Notes under the pieces: generated by a model
Database searches by the model: none
What the model was told of the DNA's origin: nothing
What the model saw: only the letters and a program-made list of their open reading frames with translations
Shown here: positions 8,278 to 20,298 of the stretch, in pieces
How positions within the stretch are numbered: position 1 is the stretch's first letter
How the letters are laid out: each line of letters begins with the position of its first letter
Assembly: GCA_022836615.1 (NCBI GenBank)
Contig: MU405412.1
Span: 1 to 45,473 of the forward strand
Source of the DNA: Annulohypoxylon bovei var. microspora
Taxonomy: Eukaryota > Ascomycota > Sordariomycetes > Xylariales > Hypoxylaceae
Direction of reading: 5' to 3'
Length of the DNA: 45,473 nt
Made by a program: the position numbers and the translations under genes

Positions 8278-10431
8278 ATGGCGAGCCAACAAAGTCCTCC
8301 CCCTCATATCGATCGTTATGTGGTTATTCATGTCGCGACTACCTGCGATGAGCATGGAGTCTACGTGACGAAAGACTCTGCTGAGGTTATTGAACTTGGT
8401 TGGATTCTTCTAGATGCGAAGTCCCTTGATGAGGTATGGATACATCTAGTTGGATAAAACATTATTACAATATAGTAGAGTTATATTTTACTGACAGCTT
8501 TTCTTCCTTTCTCTAGATTCACCGGGAGAGTGTGTTAGTCAAGCCTATCAACACACCGATTACTCCATTGTGCAGTAAGTAGCTACATTATCCTCTCCCC
8601 CTTTTTTTCCTCTGTTCCCACATCTTCCCTTGGATGTGCATATCACATGGTTATGAACCATAGGCGCCATGAAGCTAATGCATATATGCTTGCAGCGAGT
8701 CTTACGACCTTGACTTGGGAACATGTTCGAAATGCAGGAACCTTCCGAGATGCCGTTAACCGGTTTGATGCTTTCGCTTCTGAACACCTGACGTCTCAAA
8801 ATCTCGATTTTGTTTTCGTCACTCTGGATGCTTGGGACCTCCGAGTACAGCTCCCTCGCGAAGCTCGTGACAAAGCAGTTGTACTTCCCCCTTACCTTCA
8901 GCACTCGAGAACTTTCGATTTGCGCACCGAATACCAGCGATGGCAGCAGCACCACCCTGAGTCTCTTCCTTTTGGTCCCTCGATGCTATCTAACATATGC
9001 GCCGCCCTTGAGGTAGAGCCTGTCCAGTCCAGCGCCCCTATTAAACATAATCTCCCCTTTCACCTGCAGGCACTTGCTCCGGCCTCGCCTCGACGTGCTA
9101 TGGAAGAGGCTGTCACTCTCGCTAGGGTTCTACGTGGTTTAATCCGAAAGTCTCAGCCTCCCCAAGAACACCCCGATGTGTTAACCCGTCCCATGGATGC
9201 ACGTGCCGATGTTCGTGCGTTCTTGTCGGAACGAAGCAAGGTTTTGCATATGTCTGGACTGCCTCATGACACCACTCAGTCGGAACTAGAGAGTTGGTTT
9301 ACCCAGTTTGGTGGTCGTCCCATTGCCTTCTGGACCCTACGTACCCCAGAGCAGCATAAACCAACGGGCACCGGGTTTGCCGTCTTTTCGTCCCACGAAG
9401 AGGTATGATACTATGAATATTACTGCACTAGTGTATGTATATCCCACACTGTATTGTGCTAACAACGGTTACTTTAGGCTGCTGAAAGTCTCTGCATGAA
9501 TGGTCGCGCTTTAAACGAGAAGGCCATAGAAGTGTCTCCGTCCTCTAGTAGAGTACTCGACCGCGCCGCAGAAATTCTTACTCCTTTCCCTCCAAGCAAG
9601 AACCGTCCTCGTCCCGGCGACTGGACCTGTCCCTCGTGTGGCTTTTCCAACTTCCAAAGACGAACAGCATGCTTCCGCTGCTCCTTCCCTGCAGTCAGTG
9701 CCGGCCCGCAAGGCGAGATGGCGGGCGGTGGTGGTGGTGGTGGTGGTTACGGTTACGGCTACGGCCCTCCGGCAATGATGGGACCCCCGCCCCACCATGG
9801 AGGTCATCACGGTAACATGGGTCACGGAGGAGGTAGAATGGGTGGTAGTGGTGTTGTCCCGTTCCGAGCTGGAGACTGGAAGTGTGGTAATGAAGTTTGT
9901 GGATATCACAACTTCGCTAAGAATGTGTGCTGTCTTCGATGTGGTGCTAGCCGTGCTGGTGCTGCGGTAGTCGCTGACTCGGGATATCCTTCGCCAATGG
10001 ACAGTGGATCGAGCTATGGGATGGGCTCCGGTTCTATGGCTGGAACGCCGGGTCCTGGACCGTTTGCCTCGGCTACCGGCCCCTTCGGCGCATCCGGCGG
10101 CTACGGTCATCACTTTGGAGGACCACCTAGCACCTACGCGCTACCTTCGGGCATCGGTGGAGGTGCCGCTCCGTACCCATCGCTGAATACGCATTTTGGT
10201 CCCGGTCCCGGCTCTCACTCAGCCGGACCATTCGATAGCCGAGCTGCCGAGGCCGCCTTTCAGTCAGCCAGCAACGGTCCCGCGTCTGCCGGTCCGTCGA
10301 ACAACTACTTCTCCTCTGCGTCGGAAAATGACCCATTTGCGTTCCTCTCTTCCGGTATCGGCGGATTATCTGTTAGCGGCGACGCGCGCCAAAACGGTGC
10401 TGGTGCACCCTCAAACAAGTCCCCGGCCTAA
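8278..10431 (+). CDS. NRP1-like RNA-binding protein: exonuclease-like fold, RRM, two RanBP2 zinc fingers (624 aa, 4 exons)
   Basis: Exons 8278-8433, 8517-8574, 8696-9402 and 9478-10431 join in frame with consensus splice sites. Domains in order: an ERI1/DEDDh exonuclease-like region (about 12-205, with CTSLTTLTWEHV as the exo-type helix); an RRM (about 252-325, VLHMSGLPHDTT and GTGFAVFSSHEE); a RanBP2 zinc finger (about 354-380, WTCPSC...CFRC); a Gly/His/Met-rich linker; a second finger (about 438-465, WKCGNEVC...CLRC); and a Gly/Ser/Pro-rich tail. This is the architecture of yeast Nrp1, an RNA-binding protein of stress granules. The motif-I position reads VIHVATTC instead of the usual DFEATC, so the exonuclease site appears lost. 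It is convergent with XRN1. Role in RNA binding is firm; biological target is unknown. Confidence 0.9.
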
Positions 10432-12046
10432 TTATGAAATCGATTCCGAATCATCCGCTTGAAAAGTGTCAAAAGATGATCGGTAATACCAATCTTGGGA
10501 ATACTTTCTCTCTCTGGACATGCGACGACACTTTCGAGGGATGTTTGTTCACTTTGGAAGATCCGGTATAGGGGGAGATCATGCGAGATACCTAAGGTTA
10601 GCAGGGTGTTTGTAGGGAAACGTTTTGTTTTTTGAGAAGAAAAGTTTACACCGGTATATCAAAGGGGGGGAACCAGGAAAGTGATAAAAAAAAGGCCAAT
10701 TTTTCTAGAACGGACATCTAGGGCCTGGTTGGCTGGTTGTGGTGGGCTTGTTTAACTCTATGAACCTTCTCAACCTTGTCGCCTGATATACATTGAACGC
10801 TCTGGCCTTGATGGGCAGACGAACTTGTACAAATGGACGGATATGTGCGGCAGGGCAGGATCTGAACGGTGGTGCATAGCGCAAGGGAGTGTAAATGGTA
10901 TACCTGGCCTCGTTTGTCAAGCCCGAGACTTATTGTCAGAGTTCATTGTACCTCATTTTGCTCTTGTCAACTCGCTTTTTCTTTTCTCCGAATCAATGTT
11001 TCTTGTCTTTTCACCTTGATATATTTTTCGTTCGTTCGTTCGTATTCACACCATTTAAATTAACTAAGGGGACAATCGCTTTGTTCTCTAGATGTAGTCA
11101 TTTGGACGGCGGGCGGCACCTCCGGTGTTGGCGAGGGAGTCTGGTAGAGTGTAGATGGGAATGGCCAGTTCTCGGCCGGGCTTTCTGGGTTAGGAGGGGG
11201 AAAGGATATCTTCAGTGTGTCCTAGTTCTTCTGACTACGGTTGACAGATACCAATGAAGTTGTCCTACATCTCTGCCGGCTTGCTGAGTGATTTGAGGTT
11301 GTATTCTTATGTTGTTACTAATCCTTTAGCTGCCAGATGTTTCACGGACCAAGGTAAGCCTCAATGATCGCCATCTAGTATTTGTCTAAAGCAAGGGAAT
11401 CGTCTCCTCCCCATCGTTTTCTCTTCCAGCTTGATTATATATAACAGTGCGGTTAGCTAGCGCAGGAAAGGGTTATTATAGTTTAACCAACCCGGATGCT
11501 AGATTTTCTTATAAGATGTCCCATAATTACTTGGCTATACGTTAAGATGGTATGACATCGTCATAAAGAAAAAGGGGTTATCTACCTTAAAGTGCGGTCC
11601 GGGGTAACTACTGGGAGTAACACGTCACGTATTTGAGCTACCAGGGCCTCACATCCCCGTCAACATCTTGTTCATGTTTAAGTGATATACACTCCGGCTA
11701 CTTATGTGCTAACACCTCCAATTTCCCAGAGCCTAGGTATGGATTGTAGTTGAGGTAGCGGGTGCCTAATGTCAACATGACCAATGGCCATATCATCCAT
11801 GACCGGGCGTATCAACACGCCCAAGATCAGAAGCTAACACGGCCAAATTCTCATACTCTAGAAGCATTTCCGCGTCATGAGTATAATGTTGTGCCGGCAA
11901 CCCGCAAACCAGATGCCCGCCCATGATTTCCTGCACCTAGATCTCTATTTACAATACCCACCTCGAACATTTTGTTAATGTGAGTTGGACTGAAGACAGA
12001 GCCATAAGAGCCCGTGTATCCCAACTTGTCCCAATCCTTCAACTTA
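10432..12046. other. Convergent 3' region between NRP1-like and XRN1
   Basis: About 1.6 kb holding both 3' untranslated regions. A G7 run occurs near 10664-10670 and an A-rich tract near 10685. The ORFs seen (for example 10895-11257) have no recognisable features. An ORF reaching in from 12465 to 11875 is an out-of-frame shadow of the XRN1 tail. Confidence 0.6.
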
Positions 12047-15000
12047 TTAGTCTTTACTCGCCACACCCCGAGTGCCTCTTCCGCGCAAGGCCCCACGACC
12101 GCGTGATCCACGCCAGCGGCCGCCTCCACGTGCATCCAACCCGGCTGGTGGTGGTACAGCATTGTACGTTTGATTCTGAGGCGCTCCTGTAACGCCTGAT
12201 GCGCCTGGGTCATTGGAAGTGTTGCTTGGGGCTGTCGGAACTCCTCTCCAACCCCTATTTCCACGTCCACCTCGATTCGAATTTCCACGGCCACGTGAAG
12301 GAAAGCCGTCACCATGTACCGCTGCCCCATGATAATTTGCCTGTGGTTGCTGGTTGTTAGGTGCCGGACGATAAACCATACTGCTGTGTTGTAGACGAGG
12401 AACACCGTTAGATGACGAAGGACCCTGGTTGTTCCGTCCCTGTACCGACTGCCGGTGGACGCCATTCACAGCGCCCCTCCAAGACCCTCGGAGGGGACCC
12501 GGTGCTGGCGCGTCCCTAAGTTGACTCCCGGGGCCGCCGGGTGTGCCGTATCCTCGGGAATGTAGAGGTAGCGTCGTTTGGGCAGGTCGCTTTTCTAGGC
12601 TCATCTTAGAATCTGCGATGACTTGCTTGTTTGTAACATTAAGCACTGAATTAGCCGAGACAGTCTGTCCTCGGAAGGGCTCGCACCGGCCACCCAATGT
12701 TGTGCCATTCATGAATGCATTGTCGCACAGTATGTCAAGCATGTGGTGATTGCCCACCGTGCTTATACCAACCACCGTCCCTCTTGAAGCGATAGGCACC
12801 TTTCCGGAGGCTTGTACATAGACGATTCGATCACCTAGACTGAAGTGTTGGTTGCCTAGTCGTTGCTCAGCGTCCTTAGGGTTGAGCAATGCTGACCGGG
12901 GAACAGCTTTGACCTTTCTTATATCATTCTTCTCGGCTGATTCTCTCAAGTCGTCTACTTTTTTCTGGATCTGCATGACCACGTCGGAGTCCAGCTGTTC
13001 AGCGTCGAGAGGGACTCGCTCAAACTTGCTCGTTTCCACGGTCTTTAGCCACGCCGCGATCTCCTTGATTTTGGTACTGGCGACATCACCGTCTGGCCAG
13101 AGCTGCGTCTCGTGCAACTCGCTCCCTGACGGGTTCTTCATGATAGCAGCGAAGAAGTCGGGGAAGCGGGTCATATACTCTACCAATAGCTGTATCGCAG
13201 CAGGGCTGAATTCCCATCCCGAATTTGACTTTCTCGAATACCCGAGGACCTTTTGTTTCCTTCCCTCGAATTTGAGGTTTAGTCCCAGATTAACCTTCAT
13301 GCTTCCACCTATTGTATGAACATAAAACGACGAAGTGATCTTGCTCAATACAAGGGGGTGAAGCCCTAGGTCCCTGGCGACAGCATAAGACGGCCGATAA
13401 CCACTATGCTGCTCTGCACGGCGAATAATCGACTGTGCAAAGTCCGCTTCTTTCACGGAAGGTATCGCCAATACGATCTCGGCTCGGTTGTCATTGTGGC
13501 CAGATATCTGAAGGGGGCGCCCGTAGGCGTACTCGCCCAGAAAGAAAACGTGAGATCCGATAGGGAATTCTTCCTCAAACGGCGGCGCAGCTCGTTCAAT
13601 AAACCGTTCGTCCTCGCTGACGACTTCGTCCACGATCACTTGTGCTGCATAATCTGTTTCCATGCCAGGGATAAGACCATACTCTTTGATGGTAGCACCC
13701 TCGTCGGTCTTCATGAGACCTTTTAGCATTTCGACATGGACCATTGCCTCGACGGGACCAATGATGATGCCGAGTCGTTTACTATAGAAATTTTCAATGC
13801 GGGACGATCTCTTATTCCACTCTTCAATGTCTCTACCGTTGTGGTGAGTCTGCATCACTTGGCCAGAACTATCGATAGAGTAGTCGAATAACTCGTCAGA
13901 CACACGTATGATTTTGGCCTCTTGTAAAAAGGGATATCCGACATGGCATTTCTGCCCTAATTTGACCTTTGCCAACTCAGTTCTGCTTCGGAGTTCTACG
14001 TCGGCTAAGGTTACGACCATACTTTCGTTGCGGCTCTCCTGCTGAAAAACATTCACCCCGTGAAAGCCGAGGGTGGCGTTGTAGGGCAATGTAGCGAGAC
14101 TTGGGAACCCTGCCAGAGCGTCGACGCCCAGTTTTGTGTCTCCAAGCAAGCCGACATACAGGTCTAACCCCTCTGTTGTAGGTAGGTCAAATATGTTCTC
14201 CACACAGCGGCAATGGGGTATATCTGGGAAGATTCCGATCATAGACGACGGGTAGATAAAGTCAAGATTAGGATCGTATGTGAATTTCAGTGACACGCCA
14301 AAATCATTACGTGCCTTTTCATCGGGTGTAAGAAGTTGATTTTTGGGTGCCATAGCAGAGAGTAATCGCTGCTCCTCAATGAAAGGGATCTTCACAACAG
14401 CTTCCCATTCCATCTTCTTTCCGTTCATATCGAGCTCAAAGTCTCTGGGGTAGAAATCGATAATTGGCGAGTTTGCATCTGTCATAAGCTCGTGGTATAC
14501 CAAAGGAACAATCGTCTTGCTTCGGTCCGGGAGGACACCCATGAGCTGCTCAAAAGGTCGGAAAGGTTGGCCGAGATTGAAATTTAGATCAGCATTCATG
14601 CCTTTCGTGATGTCTAGATTGAAAAATTAGCGAAGCCGTCTACTTAAGAGTCGGGTAACAGCATGTACCTGATGTCATGGGAGAGTAATGGTATTGGTAG
14701 AACCATGGCCAAGAAGCTACTCCTTTGTAATAGTAGTATAGTACCCATTGCAGGCCCTGAACATAATTCTCGCAAAGCTTCGTCAGTTCTGCCCCTTTAA
14801 CCTCTGGGGCCCACTCAAATTTGCTCTCATAATACTTCTCTTTCCACTCTTGGAACTTCTCCTCATACATGGTTTGAGCGGCATCCCGGGCTTCTTGGGC
14901 AGATATATCGACAACCTGAGCATTGTCGTACCGCTTCATAACACGAAATAAGGCCATATGCCCCTCTTCCTCTTCTTCGTCATTGTCATCGCCGTCTTGC

Positions 15001-16469
15001 TTTGCGGGGAATGCTAATATCAGGTTGCGCTGCCCATCGTCATCCTCAACGGTACGCCATTCGATATGAAGACTGTCAGCAGTGTCCTGCACAAATTTTC
15101 TGTCGGCGGCGGCGAGCTCGTGGCCAAGGTCGAGGGGGGTAGACGGTCGTTGGTTTATGAACAACCGAATCTTCTTCCAAATCTCTTTCTGAGAACTCGT
15201 TACAACAAGCTTTCCTTTCGGTTTGCTGTGTTGTTCACCGTTAGTCTCCGCTAGGTGTTTACTCTTGAGCCACTTCGAGTCGGAAGACTCGTTCTCGAAA
15301 TATCGACCTTCTTCCTTTGAAAGCTCCTCGAGCAATAATTTCAAGCGCGAGAGGTTGATAACTCCTCCTTCGTTGATGTAACCATCACACTGGGGGAGAA
15401 CCTGCTTATAGAGACGAAACATGGTCGCCAAAGCCCCTTCGTTGATGTGAAGGTGAGGCAAGTTCGGAAGGAAATCATTACCGACAAAGAACGCCATTAG
15501 GATGAAATCATCAATGATTCTCTCCATATCAAAAGGCACTTTTATGGATCCTTCCTTTTTCAAGTCCTGAAACTCCAGTTCGAGGTATTCTCGAACTATG
15601 CAGAGGTGCATTAGGTAGAAGTTCTGATGCTCTAGCTCCTTCGACTTTGTCTTTGAAGAGCGGCCGAAAGTCACCTCTTCTCGAAGTAAGCAGAAATGGG
15701 GATCGTGACTCAACAACCCCAGCATGATAAGATCGGCATCTAGGCCGTATAGACAGTGACGAACGTTGGGATGATAGTCTGGCTGGGCTTTCGCGTTTCT
15801 AATGTACTCCATGATCTTGTGCTCTCCCTCGCCGGGGACTTCGTGACCCGAGAGAACAATGTCGCAGACCTGCCAATCAGAATCTTCGGATATCTTTTTG
15901 TTGATGAAGTACTTGAGCTGCTGGGTTAGCTTGGCCATGAACTCCGTACCCGGTGTGATACAGTTGCTATCGAAGGGGGCCTCTTTTGGGAGCTCCTGGC
16001 CTTCTCGGATAGCCTTCTCGCGAGCCTGTTCGGCGTCCAACGCTGTGCGGAACCGCCGAGCTCTCTGTTGGTTCATCTTGGCTCTGGGGGCAACTCCATC
16101 GATAGCCATGAAGAAGAGCTTCTTGGGCTTGATTTTACCAAACAAATGTTCGATATAATTGAATATGCGTATAAACATCTCATCTTCGCTGAGACGAAAT
16201 GAGGTATCGTGGGAGTCCTTATGGGTACAATTGTGAATGATACCATTCATATCCAGCTACACAGGTTAGCAAATATTAATACCCAGCATATTGGAAGGAT
16301 GTCGCACGTAAAGGTTGTCAAATTCGGGGATTCGGTTCTCTGCAATAAGCTGAGATATCGCAGGATATCGCTCTGAGAGCCATCTGAAAAACTTGGGAAC
16401 ACTAGACAAGAATTAGTACGGTGTGACTAGAATTATATATCATGAATTGGGAACCTAAGCATACCCCAT
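12047..16469 (-). CDS. XRN1: 5'-3' exoribonuclease 1, XRN1 (1417 aa, 4 exons)
   Basis: Exons 16469-16465, 16401-16308, 16256-14669 and 14613-12047 join in frame. It degrades decapped cytoplasmic mRNA 5' to 3', in P-bodies. Conserved features: MGVPKFFRWLSERYP at the N terminus, DMNGIIHNC, VPGEGEHKI, GLDADLIMLGLLSHDPHFC and VGNDFLPNLPHL, covering the acidic catalytic residues. LGQPFRPFEQLMGVLP marks the end of the conserved catalytic region. Downstream are the D1/SH3-like region (VPIASRGTVVGIS, TTLGGRCEPFRGQTV), which distinguishes XRN1 from nuclear Rat1, and an RGG-rich disordered tail. Length fits the family (S. pombe Exo2 is about 1330). The first coding exon is only five bases. Introns are 63, 51 and 55 nt. 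It is divergent from HAT2. Confidence 0.96.
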
Positions 16470-17538
16470 GATGACTTGATTTGACTTGGTACCAGAATAA
16501 AAGCATGCGACAACTCGATCGATCAAGGGAAATTAAGATATGAATGATCTAAATTTTTGATAGCGCAAGGCGCCTAAAGATCAAGGTGAAAAGGCGAACA
16601 ATAGTCAATCAATTGAATGGCTAGGTGATCAGTCAAAAGAAATATATCACAGCCTGCAGTTCGAGACCTTAAGCGTAAACTTGTGTGAAGATTTTTAAAG
16701 AAGAACAAAAAAAAAGAACAGAACACTATATGGAATAAATAATGTTATGAGAACAGTGCCGAGTCTCACCAGGGAGATGCATCTGGGGCAGCGCAACGGG
16801 CTGACGATGATATACGGGATATGTGGAAGTTGTGAAGTTTGAATGCGACGCGGATCTCCGTATATTGATGTTTAGGTAGCTTTGGTTTTCGGCGACGAGG
16901 AGTCATTGACCGAGACTTGTGCCCGCCTTATTGATGTAGGTACCCGAAGTGCCACTTGTAAGGCCTACTTATGTACTTGTACATTCAATTTGGCTAGATG
17001 CTAATATCCTGTCAGTAATGAAATCGAATATGGATGTTACTCTACTCATATACTATAGGTAGCTGTCTAGGTACATATGTACCTAGAGTAGTTACGCCAC
17101 AAAACTGTGAGTAGGGAGTATCAGCTGGCAAAAGAAACTATGTACCTTAGGTATGTACTAGGTAACAACTTTGACGCCTCCCCCGCATTCATTTACTACA
17201 TAGTACATAGGTACCCAAAGTAAGAAAATAAAAGAATCTGCTTATCTACATAATAAAACCTAGGTATCTAGATATTCAATAAAAGAGAACTGTAATCTTA
17301 TCTGCTCAAGTACCCATTTATCAGATTGGAAAGTGCCCAGACACCATTGAAAGCTTAGAAACCTTAACTGAAGCTACTGTACTTTACGCGCATCGCGTTT
17401 CGTCGCGAAATTCATTCCTCACAATTACTTTTTCGGTTTGACTTTAACAACAACCAAATCGTACATAACACTGCGACGCACACACAACTACGATTGTGAC
17501 TACCCTAAATTTCATCTTGCGCAGAACGTCCGTTCATT
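16470..17538. promoter_or_regulatory. Shared divergent promoter region of XRN1 and HAT2
   Basis: About 1.07 kb separates the two start codons, with no plausible ORF. It contains an A-rich stretch near 16705-16720, several GGTACCTA/CCTAGGTA motifs between 16930 and 17270, and a perfect 22-bp palindrome. Shared regulation is an inference from position only. Confidence 0.55.
17066..17087. repeat. Perfect 22-bp palindrome
   Basis: TCTAGGTACAT is followed immediately by its reverse complement ATGTACCTAGA. The centre CATATG and flanking GTAC and CTAG words are also palindromic. It lies about 450-600 bp from the start codons of XRN1 and HAT2. Confidence 0.9.
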
Positions 17539-19151
17539 ATGGCACCAGGTCCTGTTGTCGAGGACGTCGACAGTTAGTCTCTTCTATCACTTTTGAAGGC
17601 GCATACTGACATGATGGTGCAAGTGGACATGGCGGCGCAGGATTATGGCGAGGACGAAGAGCAGCGATTGATCAACGAAGGTAATACACCTGATAACCAT
17701 TTCGTATGATGGTGGTTTCCCCCCTCCTCTCTAAGGGCTCTCTAACATTTGACAGAGTATAAAACGTGGAAAAAGAATTCACCTTTTCTCTATGATATGA
17801 TCCTCAGGCAAGTTACTAATAATGGATAATAATACATGTTAGCTCTATACTGACGTATCATAGTACGGCCCTTACATGGCCTACCTTGACGGTCCAATGG
17901 TTCCCTGATGTCAAGGAACCAGAGGGCAAGAATTGTCGCATCCACCGAGTTCTGATCGGAACGCATACCTCTGAAGGTAAACCCAACCACGTCCAGATCG
18001 CCGAGGTCGAAATTCCCAAATCGATCCGCCCTACTTCAAACGATTATGACGATGAGCGAGGTGAAGTTGGTAGCTATGGCAAGTCCCCTGCTGGTGACAT
18101 TGCAGCCATGAAATGGAGAGTCGTCCAGAAGATTGACCATCCTGGCGAGGTCAACAAAGCTCGTTACTGTCCCCAGAATCCGGATCTTATCGCAACACTA
18201 GCCGTAGATGGTCGAATCCTCATTTTTGATAGAACTAAGCATAGCTTTGAGCCCAACGGCAAGGTCAATCCACAAATCAGCCTCGAGGGTCATAAGCAAG
18301 AAGGGTTCGGCCTCAATTGGAACCCACATGTTGAGGGCTCTTTAGCCTCAGGAAGTGAGGACGAGACTGTCTGTTTGTGGTATGTTGTTCACTCATTCAA
18401 TACATATATCCAATCATGCTAACGTTATGAAACAGGGATATCAAGTCGCTGCAAAATGGTAGCAATACATTGGGTCCTGCTCGTCGCTTCTCACACCACA
18501 CCAACATTGTCAACGATGTTCAATACCACCCGATTTCTAGGAACTTTGTGGGTAGTGTTTCGGACGATTTGACTCTGCAGATAATAGATGTTCGACAGCC
18601 TTCGAACACTCAATCTTCTCTAATTGCCAGAGACGGCCACAGCGATGCCATCAACTCATTGGCATTCAACCCTTCGACTGAAGTCCTCGTAGCAACCGCA
18701 TCTGCCGACAAGACCATCGGCGTTTGGGACTTGCGTAATGTGAAGGACAAGGTTCACACGCTTGAAGGCCACCAGGATGCGGTCACCTCGCTTTCCTGGC
18801 ATCCCCACGAGGCTGGCGTCCTTGGCAGTGCTAGCTACGACCGACGAATTATCTTCTGGGACCTCAGCAGAGTAGGCGAGGAACAGCAACCTGATGACCA
18901 GGAGGACGGCCCTCCTGAGCTGTGAGTTATATTTTTCCCTAGCGCCGCAGTAAGAACACCGACTAATATCTTGTAGATTATTCATGCACGGTGGGCACAC
19001 CAACCACCTCGCAGATTTTAGCTGGAATCCCAATGACCCTTGGCTGGTAGCTAGTGCCGCTGAAGACAACATGCTTCAGATATGGAAGGTTGCTGACTCT
19101 ATCGTTGGAAAAGAGGAAGCAGATCTCCCTTTGGATGAGCTTGGACGGTAA
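17539..19151 (+). CDS. HAT2: Histone-binding WD40 protein HAT2/RBBP4-type (439 aa, 6 exons)
   Basis: Exons 17539-17572, 17624-17680, 17756-17807, 17864-18379, 18436-18921 and 18977-19151 join in frame. The family binds histone H4/H3 and is the B subunit of the type B histone acetyltransferase; relatives also serve in CAF-1 and Polycomb/deacetylase complexes. Diagnostic segments are EEQRLINEEYKTWKKNSPFL and TWPTLTVQW (the N-terminal helix and entry strand), then WD repeats: LEGHKQEGFGLNW, SEDETVCLWD, ASADKTIGVWDLRN, LEGHQDAVTSLSWHP, ASYDRRIIFWDLSR and ASAAEDNMLQIWKV. The acidic EEQQPDDQEDGPPELLF loop near 375 is the classic histone-binding PP-loop. Intron 3 begins with GC rather than GT. Length matches orthologues (about 430). 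Confidence 0.96.
17808..17863 (+). other. GC-AG intron of HAT2
   Basis: The exon ends CTCAG and the intron begins GCAAGT and ends ATCATAG. Only this choice restores the conserved MILSTALTWPTL frame; using the nearby GTTACT donor shifts the frame. GCAAGT is the usual context of rare GC-AG introns. Confidence 0.85.
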
Positions 19152-20285
19152 AGGGGCAGGGTTGGCAGGAAAACAGATCAGAACCTGCGGTTTACTCATC
19201 CTAGTAGTCTCACTGAGTCAATGATGGGATGAATGGTTGCAAGTGCAAATTCCTTTACAATTTTGATTGAAGCACCAACAAGGTGATAGGTCAATCATTG
19301 ACGTCTAGGTGATGGATACCCTTGGTCCCTTTCCTACTGGTTCTCGGCAACGGATTAGTTGAGAACATTTTTCTGTTACACGCGTTCTGAACGATTGCGG
19401 TTGTTCCCACTTCGACAAATGGATCATGATTGAGCCCGTCTGGCAGTCTGGCAAGTTCAAAAGGAAAAAAACTACCTATGGTTACTTTCACTTGGCATAC
19501 CTGCCTCGGAAACGCCTTTCTGTGGGCTCACTGACTGTTAAGCTCGAAATGCTGGGTATGACTCTGATAAAGCAAGCTATGTGGTGTGCTTCTGCTTGCT
19601 TACCACTGCCTATTGTTCATAAAGCTACTTGCGTAATGATAAAAACATTATTGTGAAGTAGGTGCTGCATAAATAATTAAGCAGAAATCGAGTGCCTTTA
19701 TTCGTAAAATCGTGGATTATATATGTGTACTACCCAAGCTACCGAGGCGGGCATGCAAGGCCGGAAAATGCTTACGTAGATTTCTGATGGCGTTGCGCTA
19801 TGATAGAGAGGTGTGTTCCTATAATCCTACATGGTAGGTGGCACATGTACGTACCTGCCACATGTACATGTAACTAATGTAACTGCCTGCAGGCAACCTT
19901 GAAACTTTAGGAGCCACCTTTATGGAATATGGAAATCGAACATTTTGGCCGAGCCTTCCATTTGCGTACAATTCTAAGTATTTACATATAGCCAAAAATA
20001 TCTTTTCTCCCTTCTATACCTTCCTTTTACTCTACTCATTTAAAATTTTAGCTTCGCGTATTCGTTTAGACTGTGATTTCGCTAAGGGCTCCACCTGCCT
20101 ACGAGGTACGAACGTATTACGCGCGTACTTAGACACTCGAAGTAGCTCTTCATATCTCATATTAAATCCCAGGTATCCGAGTGTTGGGCTCCTATAGTCT
20201 ACCACTACGAGCATCTACGAATAATCCTTAACCGACGTCGTTATTGAGCAGCTCCTCTTCCTAGGAGCATGACCCCAATGCGGGA
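19152..20285. other. Spacer HAT2 / NEO1
   Basis: About 1.1 kb, with the HAT2 3' end on the left and the NEO1 leader on the right. CACATGTAC repeats occur around 19843-19868. ORFs at 19426-19656 and 19922-20197 show no recognisable domain and are probably spurious. Confidence 0.6.
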
Positions 20286-20298
20286 ATGCCGTCATTAA
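20269..20298 (+). promoter_or_regulatory. Upstream ORF overlapping the NEO1 start codon
   Basis: A nine-codon ORF (MTPMRECRH) starts 17 nt upstream of the NEO1 ATG, in a different frame, and stops 10 nt past that ATG's last base. It has two in-frame ATGs (20269 and 20278). If the transcript includes 20269, scanning ribosomes would pass both before the main start. Confidence 0.45.

Noticed and set aside
8084..8368. 94-codon ORF overlapping the NRP1-like start
   Set aside because: It begins with TTG, not ATG, and encodes low-complexity sequence from the leader repeats.
9511..10113. 200-codon ORF on the minus strand
   Set aside because: Antisense shadow of the Gly-rich region of the NRP1-like gene; Thr/Arg-rich low complexity.
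11875..12465. 196-codon minus-strand ORF at the XRN1 3' end
   Set aside because: Out-of-frame shadow of the RGG-rich XRN1 tail; the in-frame stop at 12047 gives a normal XRN1 length.
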